The position numbers and the translations under genes were made by a program. 64,000 nt of DNA from Bretschneidera sinensis (taxonomy: Eukaryota; Streptophyta; Magnoliopsida; Brassicales; Akaniaceae), in contig CM043700.1 in NCBI GenBank assembly GCA_023935145.1, forward strand, positions 143,717,828 to 143,781,827, read 5' to 3'. The notes below the pieces were generated by a model. It searched no databases, was not told the origin of the DNA, and was given only the letters and a program-made list of their open reading frames with translations. Each line of letters begins with the position of its first letter. Position 1 is the first letter of the stretch. Of this stretch, positions 9,947 through 21,237 are shown piece by piece.

Positions 9947-10403
9947 AACACGTTAAAAAATAAAACAAAAAAAAAAATCATACAGATTTAACATTTGATT
10001 AGCTATCAAAATATTGAGAATACAAAAAAGAAAGAAAGAGAGTAGACCTAATGGTGTGGATTTTGAGTGTCTTTGCGGAAATTTGATGCGTGGAATTCTC
10101 TTCATCTCTCCACTATTTAGTAATCTCCTCTATCACCTTTATTCTATGGAGTATTAATTTAAAAAAAATAATAAATTAAAAGGCTCATTGGGTTTTGTGG
10201 GTTACACGTGGCAGCTGATCTCGCACAAGTCAATAAGTGGGTACGTGGCTGCTCAATAAACTAACACGACATCGTTCGATAGATGTTTTAATGTTTCTGT
10301 GGGTTTGTGATTCTCTCGCTTGTCATCATCTTATTATTATTATTGCAGATTTGCAGACTAATTAGGGTTTGCTTTGTTTCGCAGAAGCAAAGAAGATTGA
10401 AGA
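9947..10403. other. Spacer and likely upstream region of the SDHAF4-like gene
   Basis: No coding sequence. It contains CACGTGGC and ACGTGGC G-box-like words at about 10205 and 10241, and a leader-like TTAGGGTTTGC near 10362, as often seen upstream of plant housekeeping genes. Confidence 0.4.
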
Positions 10404-10734
10404 ATGGAAAGAGGCAATTTAGGCCGTCTATTCTCATCCATTTATGATCTTTCCACTCCCAAATTAGCCGAGTCAGTACTAACTCGTTCCAATTCCAACT
10501 CAGTGAGCCGACTCATATGCTCCTCAACTCAGCAACCTCATGTACACCACCAAGGAAACCCTAACAAGGAACATGAAGAGACCGTCAAAGGAAAACCCCA
10601 AAATGAAAATCAACGAGATCAACAAGAAGATGAAGATGATGATGATTTGAATGAGGCGACCGGTGCCCACTCGCTACGGTGATTGGGAGCGAAATGGTCG
10701 CTGCTTGATTTTTGTTTATTCCTTTGTTTAAAAT
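10404..10734 (+). pseudogene. SDHAF4: Succinate dehydrogenase assembly factor 4-like, frameshifted
   Basis: SDHAF4 helps mature the flavoprotein subunit of mitochondrial complex II. The ATG frame at 10404 encodes MERGNLGRLFSSIYDLS and further basic/serine-rich presequence-like residues, then the acidic stretch EDEDDDDLNEATG (to about residue 87). The invariant C-terminus TRYGDWERNGRC follows only in another frame (10667-10706). Compared with the family, the segment between the acidic run and TRYGDW (usually glycine/proline-rich) is missing about two dozen bases and the phase changes, so translation stops after HSLR at 10682. I judge it a pseudogene; a sequencing error alone would not explain the missing segment. 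Confidence 0.65.
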
Positions 10735-11957
10735 GTGATGAGCTGCTTGCTAGTTTTCTGCAACTGCAAATTTATGATTTCTGGTGATGATTTTTTTTTT
10801 TAATAAAACGAAACAAAAAAAAAAAATGGTATTGATGGGCCAATAATAGAGTCCTACCCAAAAAATAGTACAGGGTGAAGCCTTCCTTTCTCTTTTTGTT
10901 AAGATTGCATCTTACCGCAGCAAATTAAGATTTAAATATTTTGTTATTTGAATATGTAATATTATGAATTTTATTTTAATTTTTAAATAAAAAAAGTTTA
11001 AATCTCCCTTTTTACTATAATGCCAACATCGCTTCTATGTTGATTGAATTGATGGGCGGTTTAGTTTCGATTAAATGCCAATTGTTTGATTTGCCAGAAC
11101 TCAATTATAAATTAGATTTATTGATCAAAATATTATCTCCTAACGTATGTTATAACGTATGGACCCTAAATACTGATTTAAACCCACCCAAATGAAATTG
11201 GAGATTTTATCTGACTATAAAGTCCAAATTGAGAGCTAATCACATATAACGATGACAAAGCTTGGTGCAAGCAGCAAATTTAGATATCTGGATCATGGAC
11301 CCATATAACTCTTTCAACAGAATTTATAACTTTAGGTTAAAATTGTCAGAGATTTATATATTAGATAGTTATCTATGGATTCACATGGATTCACACGCGA
11401 AAAATTAAAACATAAACATAAATTTAAAAATATGATAAAAATTATTATATAATCAAAATTTATGTTTATTAAATGTTTTATTTAATAATTTTTTTTTCCG
11501 CATTTTGGCGGCACTAATCATGTGTTGGATCGCATTACTCCATAAGTTATGCACCGCCCATGGACCACTAAAAGCTGACAAGACCGATTCAAGTGGCCGG
11601 GGAAATTGTGATGACGGATGTAGAAATTACGTAACTAATTTGTCTTCCAAAGCTTAGTTTCCCTTTTGATCCAAAAGAAAGTTGTAAGCAATAATTGATC
11701 AAAATTAATATCTAACGGCCAATACTGATTGATGTAATTCCTACTCGTCTCAATGATCCTACATACCACTCTTCTTAGAAAGATCTAAGAAGCGACCAAC
11801 TAGATGCTAGTAGCTTCATTGACTTTTATATTTCCAAAAGAAGACCTGCTTTCATTGGCAATCAAATTACTTAGCTAAGAACTATAAAGCTCTTTAAATC
11901 ACATGAACGTGAATTAACAAATCTCTCACTCTCTGCCTCTCAACTGATCTGTGTTGT
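10735..11957. other. AT-rich spacer
   Basis: No gene or bounded element is recognised. The last 200 bp probably hold the promoter and leader of the LRK10L gene that starts at 11958. Confidence 0.5.
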
Positions 11958-14625
11958 ATGTCAGCTATGTTAAGAGCAAATCTTATGCTGTTTAGGCTCT
12001 TAGCCTTTGTTCTGGCTTTATCGACTCTTGAACATTGCATCGCTAGGAGAGAACGGCAGCAGTGCAACCCTTCTTTCTGTGGAACTATTGCTAATATTAG
12101 CTATCCTTTTCGATTAAGAGGCGTCGACCCTCCGTGGTGTGGTCTCCCTAGGTATGAACCGGCGTGTGTGATCATACATGTAACAGTATAATATCACTCA
12201 CAATTTTATATAATATATATTTATCGTTTGATGTTTTATTAATAAAGATTTGCATGGCAGGTATGAGCTGGTATGCGAGAATAACCAGACCACTTTGTAC
12301 CTGCAAAAGGGAAAATTCTATGTGAAGGAGATCTTTTATGATGATAAATCAATTCAAGTTGTAGATGCCACTCTCAATGAGGATAAGTGCTATATTATTT
12401 CTCTCTCTCCCTTGATTCTTGGTGAATTCTGTTACGTTTCAAATCAAAATCCATACAGTTGGCCTTATGAAATGCACGACGCAAATTAACTCATCAAGAT
12501 ACTTGGATGTCTCTCCTTGCACCAATACCTCTTCCTCTCCAGATACTTACTCCTACGTTCTTTATGGAGATGACATAAGCCTAGACGATTTTCACGAGTC
12601 TTGCATTATTGAAGCTATGTTTCCATTGGAAGTCAACTACAATTTCACCGCCCATTCCGTTTTTGACATTTACAACGAGTTGTTAAGGGGCTTTCCTCTA
12701 TCATGGAATATTTACTGCAACCCTGAATATAAAATTCCATTTGGAGAGAGGTAAGAATCTTGGATATGGTGCATGCAATATTAATATTTTTAACATACTG
12801 AACTTGAGAATCATTTTTTAGAAGCTCATCTTTTCAAAATTCCTTTACTCCTTGTGGTATAGCTTCATACAAATACAATTATCACTTGCTTCGTTGAATA
12901 TCATAGGTTTCTTTGGTTCATATGGGATTTCTTGAGAGGCTACCCGGAAGGTGGCTATTATAATGGCCACCGGCTTGCATCCCCAGAGCTGATAACTAGT
13001 AAGCTTTTCGATTCAGAATTCATTTCAGTAGTATTTTTCCTCTTAATTAAGCTAAGCTGCTACCGGCAACCAGCATTATTTTTCTCAATCTGCATAAATT
13101 CTTTTTATTTTTGGTTTGCTAAGCTGCTTTTATCTAAAGCTTTGAACTTTGAAGCGCTCTAAAATACTTTTTTTTGTTGATGTTTTTCTCTAACAGTGTT
13201 ACAGATTACTCGCATTTGGACCTATCCAGGTGAGCTTAGCATATCATGAATAATTTGCTCATTTTGGTGAAACAGTTTCTAAATCATTTGACCAAGAGAT
13301 TTGGGATCGATCCCCTCCAAACAAATATACTCAAAAAATTTACTCAATGTGACTTGACGACTAGACTTAGAAAACACAATCTAAATATTGAAGAATTTTG
13401 GATCACTTCACATTGATTATTGTACCAACCAATGTGGCATTTATATTGTCATCAAATTTATGAAATGCTGATGTGTTTCAGTCTAATTTTCTTGTGAAAT
13501 AGGATTGATCATGGTGAGAACTTTACTTGGGATCTTCTGCTTGATTGCACTTGTGATATACAAATGCAGAAGAAGACACTTGTCAATGGATCATACAATT
13601 GAGGAGTTCCTTCAAAGTCACAATAATCTAATGCCTATTAGGTATTCTTATCAGATATAAAGAGAATGACACATGGTTTTAAGGACAAATTAGGTCAAGG
13701 AGGCTTTGGTTCAGTGTTCAAAGGGAAACTTAGAAGTGGTCATCTTGTGGCGATAAAATTGTTGGGAAATTCAAAAGTTAAAGGGCTAGATTTCATTAAT
13801 GAAGTGGCTACAATTGGAAGGATTCATCATTTCAATGTGGTGCGACTTATTGGGTTTTGTGTAGATGGATCAAAACAAGCTCTTGTATATGACTTCATGC
13901 CAAACGGATCTCTAGATAGAATCATATTTTCTAGAGAAACGAACATAAACTTGAGTTGGGAGAAAATGTATGAGGTTGTGCTTGGAGTGGCTCGAGGGAT
14001 TGAATATTTACATAAAGGGTGTAACATGCAGATTTTACATTTTGATATTAAGCCACATAATATTCTTCTTGATGAAAATTTTATACCAAAAGTTTCAGAT
14101 TTTGGCCTTGCAAAACTGTGTCCAACAGATGAAAGCATCGTATATCTAACTGCAGTACGGGGAACAAGAGGATACATTGCTCCAGAGTTGTTCTACAAGA
14201 ATATTGGAGGTATCTCTTATAAGGCCGATGTTTACAGCTTTGGGATGCTGCTAATGGAAATGGTGGGTAGAAGGAAGAATTTGAATCCGTCTGTTGAGCA
14301 ATTGAGTCAAATTTATTTCCCATCATGGGTTTATGACCGATTTGATCAAGGAGAAGAGATCGAGCTGGGAGATTGCACAGAAGGTGAGAAGAAAATCATC
14401 AGAAAGATGCTGATAGTGGCTTTTTGGTGCATACAGATGAAGCCCATTGATCGTCCCTCAATGACCAAAGTCTTGGAGATGCTCCAAGGTGAAGTCGATG
14501 AGCTCCTAGAAATGCCTCCCAAACCCTTTTTACATCCCCAAGAAACATCAGTAGAGGGTCATGAGAATCACAATCAAGTAATAACAGTGCTTTCTAATAA
14601 TACGAGTACAATAAGTGAGAGATAG
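11958..14625 (+). pseudogene. LRK10L receptor-like kinase, five exons, two frame lesions
   Basis: A membrane receptor kinase of the leaf-rust-10-like family. Exons by GT-AG sites and frame: 11958-12151 (signal peptide, CNPSFCGTIANISYPF start of GUB_WAK), 12261-12750, 12907-12998, 13197-13229, 13503-14625. Exon 5 encodes the membrane segment (IMVRTLLGIFCLIALVIY), the juxtamembrane region and the full kinase: [11 protein letters not shown] loop, VAIKLL lysine, non-RD catalytic [18 protein letters not shown] and APE. Lesion 1: a one-base shift near 12470, needed to join two ectodomain frames. Lesion 2: one T missing near 13654 compared with the copy at 59850, giving TAA just before the kinase. 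The kinase frame (13666-14625, 319 aa) is otherwise clean. Confidence 0.85.
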
Positions 14626-15454
14626 GTTTTGTAATGATATATTGTTTTATCGAGTACCTTTTCGTATATGGTAATTGCACATATTACCATTGCTTAGATT
14701 TATGGTGATTAATGTATGTCACTTAGTGGAGAAATTCTTGTATAGACAATCTGCCAATTGACTTAGATCATATATACTAAAAAAACACTGAAACAAATGC
14801 ACAAATCAACTCTAACCATGTATGTTTTATTAATTTTGGCTTAATTTGTACCTTACCCTTAATTTGACAGTGAGGGCATAATTTGAACGCTATTGTAGTA
14901 CCGAGACATTGTAAGTTGTAACTCAAAAAAATACTATGAATTCAACCAGCAGAATATTCTTGGTGGGTAAGTGCATTCAAAACCTATGTTGTTCAGTTGT
15001 TGAACTTTCGCATTTTTGAAAGGTCAAAAATAAAAATTATCTCATAAGAACAAATAGATTCATAAAATAAAGGGAAAAAAAAGTTATCTTCGGTGTTTCA
15101 CTTACGTACTTATTTGATTTTTAATTTTTGATAAATATTAATTTATTTTTAAACGTTTTATTTCAATTTAATTGAGTCATTCGTTTAAATCGATGCATTA
15201 TCTGTTGTTTATTTTTATTATCATACATCAATTTTAATGGACGAATTTAAATAAAAAAATTTAATTAAATCGTAACAAAATATTTAAATATAAATTAACA
15301 TTTATTAAAATATAAAAGCGAAATAGACATAACGAAGATAATTCTAATTTTTTCTTTTTTTTTTCTGTCCTTTCATTCTCTCTGATCTCACCACCAGGTC
15401 CCATAAATTTACTCGTGATCATGACACATGACAACGATGAAAGTGGGAAACTTA
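14626..15454. other. Spacer downstream of LRK10L
   Basis: AT-rich, no gene recognised. Probably includes the 3' untranslated region of the receptor pseudogene. Confidence 0.5.
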
Positions 15455-16568
15455 GGGCATGTTTGGTAACAGTTTTCAGTTTTCAGTGTTCGAAAATTGT
15501 TTTCGAAAAGAGTTTCTGAAAATAGTTTTCAGTTTTCAGTGTTCAAAAACATGTTTGGATAACAGTTTTCGAAAACCGTTTCCAAAACAGTTTTCAGTGA
15601 AATGTTGTTTGGATAATCAGTTTTCGAAAACTGTTTTGAAAATAGAAAACTGTTTGGATTACACTATCTTGTAATTGTTTTCAGCTTTCAGTGTTCAATT
15701 TAAATTTTAATATCTAAAATTAATTTTATTTCTCATATTTACTAAATACAATTTTTTTAGCACACACCAAATACTTGGAAATAATTAATATTAATTTATT
15801 TTTAAAATATTAGTATTTTTTATATATCATCGATCAAACATGACAACACTCTTCCCCAAAGCAACATTCTATAACATTACGTAGAGATAAGTGTCTATAG
15901 TTATATAGTTCTCTATAACCCGTTAGTTGGCGTGTTCTACCTTGATATTCATTTAAGGAGAATTTTGAAGATTTCTGGATAATTGCAAAGAGTAAAAGAC
16001 AGAAGAATTTTGAAAATCTTATTAACCGATACAAAGTCCAATTGCTTTAGCATGGGTTTAACATCAACAATTCACACTCGGATGCTAACGATTAGTAGAT
16101 TGGCTAATCACATTTTGCAATCGAACTTCTCACTGTTACAACATTTCATCATTGTTATAACCGTAAGTATAGATACAATGAGAAGCTAATAAAGATCAAA
16201 ATTAATCAAGGCATATTTTGTAAGAGAATATAATCATTAACCAATATTAGATGTTCATTACATCAGCTTTTGTACTAGAAGAAAATCAAGAATTAATGAG
16301 AAGAAATCATCCCCAGTTCATGAATTTCCCTCACTTAAGCCACAACAATGATACCAGAAAATTAGGTCTGTTAAAAGCACACAGCCAGATATACTGCTAC
16401 TCCCCTAACAAAGTAACCATGAAAAAACATAAACGACTGAGGCACTCATAATCTCATTGTAACATCGGTAATAAAACTAAACCACAACCATATAAAGGAA
16501 AAAAAGAAAATACAAGTTGGTATGAAAGACAATTGGCATCCTCTGTGAAACATGCACTTCAACCAATT

Positions 16569-16643
16569 CTATGCTGAACCTTCCTCTTGTTTCACCTCAT
16601 CTGAGTTTGGCTTGGATGGGGTTGAAGAAGATGGAGAGGCCTC
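16569..16643 (-). pseudogene. Captured terminal exon of unknown gene
   Basis: On the minus strand, after a TTCTTGTACAG acceptor, an open stretch encodes a short acidic, serine-rich tail (starts EASPSSSTPSKP, ends EEGSA) and a TAG stop. The parent gene is not recognised. Its phase does not match the preceding NAT10 exon, so it probably comes from a third gene. Confidence 0.45.
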
Positions 16644-16726
16644 CTGTACAAGAAGACTTTATTGAGCACGCGTATAGTTAATAAGAAAAATAATGCAACA
16701 GTTAATATTATTGCAAAATTACGTAC

Positions 16727-16863
16727 CCATTGACAGCAGATGAAAAGAATACTAGATAATGACCAAGCAAAAACTTCACAACTGGCAATGGAATTGTTGC
16801 TGCTTCATCAATAACCAGCAGATCTACTTGGGAGAGCTTTTCATGCTCATGTGGCTGGATATA
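16727..16863 (-). pseudogene. NAT10: Captured NAT10-type exon (helicase DEAA motif)
   Basis: 137 bp on the minus strand between an AG acceptor (TTGTAG) and a GT donor (GTACGT). It encodes YIQPHEHEKLSQVDLLVIDE followed by AATIPLPVVK, the RNA-helicase Walker B/DEAA region of RNA cytidine acetyltransferase (NAT10/Kre33), which makes N4-acetylcytidine in 18S rRNA and tRNA. A few substitutions (for example LLGHYLVFF) look like decay. Only two exons of this roughly thousand-residue protein are present, in the order and orientation of the parent gene. Confidence 0.75.
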
Positions 16864-16997
16864 CTACAAGAACATAAAAGAGTATAAGAAGAGACTCATA
16901 AGAAACTAAGCCAACTGTATAACTAGTCTCACAGAGCAAGACATGCAGCATATACATAGGACACCATCACCAAAGGAAATGATCCATATCTCTTAAC

Positions 16998-17096
16998 CTG
17001 AACTGTTTGTCTGTGCTGCTTGTAAATATTAATCCGCACAGTTGCTTTCTTGAACTCAGGATTCACACTTTTCACAACATCATAATCAAGATGTTC
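16998..17096 (-). pseudogene. NAT10: Captured NAT10-type exon
   Basis: 99 bp on the minus strand, phase 0, with a TTCCAG acceptor and a GTTAAG donor. It encodes EHLDYDVVKSVNPEFKKATV and then RINIYKQHRQTVQ, the segment directly before the DEAA exon in NAT10. Together with 16727-16863 it shows that genomic DNA with its intron was captured, not a cDNA. Confidence 0.75.
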
Positions 17097-19078
17097 CTGG
17101 AAATAGATGTTACGGTAAGAGGATTAAAATGAATTTGAAACACATGAATTGGTAAACCATTGTCAATATTTACATGTAAAACTAAAACGTTTTACATTCA
17201 TCTTAAATTTCTGTTTAAAGTCTTGACTGGTTTCAAGTTCAGCACTTGAGATGCCATCATTGTTTACAAGTAAACAGTGAATTTCACTTTCGTTTAGTTT
17301 TTTAAAAACAAATTATTTCATAAACAATAGAAATCATTTTACAAACTCTTAAAAAATATTAATATAATAAAACTAAATATAATGCTAGGCAAGGGCCACT
17401 GAAAAATAAAAATGCTAGCCCAGATGCAGTTTAATCAATAACAATGACCGCATCTGTCTCAAGCTAAAGCACAATCACAATAAACACCTTTCACAACATT
17501 ACACATACACAAAAATGAATTTTCTCATCAAGCACCTTCCAAGATCTTCCAAATCGAGCATTGGTCTACTTAGGGTTGCCATTAATGATAAATCAAACTT
17601 ATGTACTGAATTAAAATTAGGAAGTATTCTATCAAGACATTCAAAATGAAATTTGAGCAACGGATTCTCTAGCTTTTATTAGCACAAAATTCAAGCAAAA
17701 TTATTAATGCAAGAGTGAAACCATTTCATACCATGAATAAAATAGTTGATGTAAAGGGAATATGACAAACAGTTTAAGCATTAGAAATTGGTTGATCCTT
17801 GGCGCCTGACTTCATGTAGCTCAAGACTTCACGTCTGCACGAGCCTGCTCTCTTCTTCATCAAATTATGTTCTCCTACTTTACCGAATGAATACATTGTA
17901 GTAAGTATAAAGGAAAAACCAGCAACTGAACTAAGCAAATTAAAAATTTAAGTAGAAATTAAAATGAAGAGATGGAGAATTTACCTTTCATCTCTGCTTT
18001 CTTTGATTCCACTGACTCAAGAATCCCTCTCCGCAGAAGATCAAAAAAAAAAAAAAAAAACCAATGATAAAATTAATGAGAGAAAACAAACAGAATTGAT
18101 ATTCAAACTTCCAGACGCCCAGAATTATCCTTTCAATTTCGAGAACCAGAGAGGGAGATAGAATGAGAAATTAATAAAGAACATTTTTTAACTATATACT
18201 TGCCTGTTCTTATAAGAATTTTATTGATATTAGTAAATCAGATCAGACCCTTATATAAAAAAACCAGAAGGGATTGAACGGGTTATAACATGTTTTAAAC
18301 ATTTGTTTTGATTTTCGGGTAATAGTCATTAAAAGGGGAAAAAGAAGAAAAAAAAGATCAAAAATCCAAAAATTTCATGGCCCTCAATCCGCAATGACTG
18401 AAGCCAAACCAGTCACCATCTTAACCCAATCTGTGAATATTAAGATAAAACCATTGTCAATATTAAGATAAAATTCTCTTATCAGCGTTTAACAGAGATC
18501 AATATGGCAGTTAAAGAAAAGAAAAGCATTAAAGATTAAACAATGCACATTATATGGAAAATTTACTAACTCATAAAAGTCATAGATGAAACTGATATAG
18601 AAAGTACTTACACATTGAGCTCGAGAAGCAATTATTCTTCAATTGCTACTTAAACATGTTAAAATTAAATCAACTAAGTAGTGTACTCATGGTCATGATG
18701 CTGCTCTAACAAAACAGAATGCTTATGAAAGTTTTAAACAAAATTTTTCATGTTATTTTGGATTTTGACAGGAAGAAACAAAAAATTCCTTAACTGAGCT
18801 ACATAGTTGAGTGGAGATTCTATTTTCTCAGCGTTTAAATAATTAAATCAATAAAAATTCAAGACTTCAGTTCCATCATTTTTTTTCTTCTTAATTTTTT
18901 TACCGACCAAACAAAACAGGGGAAAGAAAGCAAAGAGAAAAACTCAACTAAAACAAACAATTCAACATAGCAACCATTTTCAAAACCTAGATACAACCAT
19001 AATCAAAAAGTAACCATAAATCACATAATTAATCAAAATAAATCAAAAAAGAAAACCCAGAAACCATAAAACCCTCAC

Positions 19079-19528
19079 CAGCATCAATTACAGCATCCCA
19101 ATAAGTCTTGCTATCTTTCTAGAACTACTTCAAGTCCCAGTTCCCATTAACCCATATGGGTTCCACAAAATTGCTCACAAACTTCTCTTCCCCAGCTTAT
19201 ATGGAATTCAATGACCCAGCGGTGGAGCTTATATGGCACTAACTCAGTGGTCTATGACTCGGAGAAAGTGACAGCCGAGCAGGAGAAGGAAGAGGAATTA
19301 GGGTTACGTGATGTGGGTTTAAAGGGAGATTGAGGGGTGGAATCGGGATTGGGGGATTGGATGCATTTGATGGGTTTGAAGCAGAAGATACGTTGGGGTT
19401 TTCTGTGGGTGTAATGAAAACTGAAAGCGAATAGAGTTAGGGTTTTGGGAGATGGAAAAAACTGAGCAAGATAAAGAAGAAGTAGCAGCGGCTTTCATGG
19501 TGATAGTTGCAGCAGAGGATTCCGTCAT
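19079..19528 (-). pseudogene. LIL3: Captured first exon, LIL3-like plastid protein
   Basis: From an ATG at 19528 the minus strand encodes a serine-rich, transit-peptide-like N-terminus (MTESSAATITMKAAATSSLS). In another frame further down, WEEKFVSNFVEPIWVNGNWD is followed by KDSKTYWDAVIDA and a GTGAGG donor at 19078. That second part resembles the beginning of the mature LIL3 protein (light-harvesting-like, binds protochlorophyllide biosynthesis enzymes in thylakoids). Two CAG-to-TAG-like stops and a frameshift break it. The upstream CT-rich leader up to about 19740 looks like a captured 5' UTR. The family assignment is from recalled wording and is moderately sure. Confidence 0.5.
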
Positions 19529-21180
19529 CGATGAGGGAGAGAAGAGAGCAATGAGCAGAGAACAGAGAGCAGATGGGTTTGAGAGAGAAATGACTAAGGG
19601 AGAGAGAGAGAGCAAGGATATAGGTTAAGAGAGTGCTGAGAGAGAGATGATGAACACTGAACACTCGATCGAGAGGAGCAGAGAGCAGAGAGCAGTGATT
19701 TAGGGTTGCAAAAATGGAAATGGACACTAAAAACTTCATTTGGGAGTTTTCTAAAATCAGTGTTTGAACACTGCATTTTAGAAAACTGTTTTACAAAACT
19801 ATTTTACAAAATTGCTGCCAAACATTCAAATTGGAGTTTGAGAAGGGTTTTCAGTGTTTGAACACTGAAAAGGGTTTTTGAAAACCCTCCCCAAACATGG
19901 GCGGGCATGTTTGGTAATAGTTTTCAGTTTTCAGTATTCGAAAATTGTTTTCGAAAAGAGTTTCTGAAAACAGTTTTCAGTTTTCAGTGTTTGAAAACAT
20001 GTTTGGATAACAGTTTTCGAAAACTATTTCCAAAACAGTATTCAGTGAAATGTTGTTTGGATGATTAGTTTTCGAAAACTGTTTTGAAAATAGAAAACTA
20101 TTTGGATTACACTTTCTTGTAATTGTTTTCAGCTTTCAGTTTTCAGTGTTCAGTTTAATTTTTAATATCTAAAATTAATTTTATTTCTCATATTTACTTA
20201 ATACAATTTTGTAAGCACACACAAAATACTTAGAAATAATTAATATTATTTTATTTTTAAAATGTTAGTATGTTTTATATATTATCGATCAAACATGACA
20301 ACACTCATTTTTAAATAAGATAGTTGAAGACAACTTTAAAATACACTATTTATTGATCAAATACAATTTTGATAAATTGATAAAATGGAAATAAACGATC
20401 CAAAATTCTCTCCTGCCCAATTTGGTTAAAATAAAGAGTTGGGAAGTCAAATTCCATTGTTAAACTAGGAAGAAATAATCAATTATTCAAGCTTTTGTAC
20501 AACATGGCTATTCCTCATATTAAATCTTTCCACTGTAAGTACTTTTTTTTTATAAATATTGTGTTGAGCTATTACAATTGCTTTGTAATAAAATGATCTC
20601 ACTAAATGATCACTACAATCAAAGTGAATGATACAAATTACACTAATCAATTTCATTCTTGAATAATATCATTCTATAAGCACCTATTTCAAGTTACACC
20701 ATATAAAAATCTGTACATGTGGAGGAAAAACAAAAGTGAATGTCCGATGTGTCAATTTTACACCATTATCATGCTACATCATCAGCCTATCTTCTAGTAA
20801 TCCTGCATACAAGCCATCTTTAAGTAGAAGCTCTCTGTGACTGCACATTTGTGTGTTGGAGCACAAGTCTTGTATATAGTGAATGAATGCACAACCATTC
20901 ATGAAACATCAATGTTCATCTTTTTCAGATAGAATAGTGATTATTAAATCAAAATCCACTAAGGCTGTTATTATACTAGCTACCTACCAATACAAAAAGT
21001 TCAAATTTGATAATGTTGACCCTCCAACTTAATTACACTAAGATCGAATACTACAGCATAACTAACTTCAAAAGAAAATTTCAACACTTCAAATTTTATT
21101 TTTCATTAAATCAAAGTTCAGATTCATCTATTGTATTGTTATCAATCTTTCTCTTGCTAGCAGGGCAGATCGTTTTGTTG

Positions 21181-21184
<4 letters not shown>

Positions 21185-21236
<52 letters not shown>
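21185..21236. repeat. (TA)n microsatellite
   Basis: About 25 TA units inside element Y. Confidence 0.95.

Positions 21237-21237
<1 letters not shown>

Larger units (their letters stand above)
15455..19902. mobile_element. Pack-type TIR element X with captured exons (4.4 kb)
   Basis: Left end GGGCATGTTTGG with TTA before it; right end CCAAACATGGGC. The two termini are imperfect inverted repeats of about 12 bp. The first 390 bp (repeats of GTTTTCAG and CAGTGTTCGAAAA) closely match 19903-20306, and the last 165 bp resemble 23930-24096. No transposase is seen. Inside lie several minus-strand exon-like pieces with splice sites (16569-16643, 16727-16863, 16998-17096, 19079-19528), so it is a non-autonomous DNA transposon that captured host gene fragments. 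The superfamily is undetermined: no convincing target duplication is found because its right end abuts the next element. Confidence 0.7.

Noticed and set aside
15455..15845. Short MITE at each GGGCATGTTTGG start
   Set aside because: The roughly 390-bp homology has no inverted end at its right side; the matching inverted terminus lies 4 kb away, fitting long elements.
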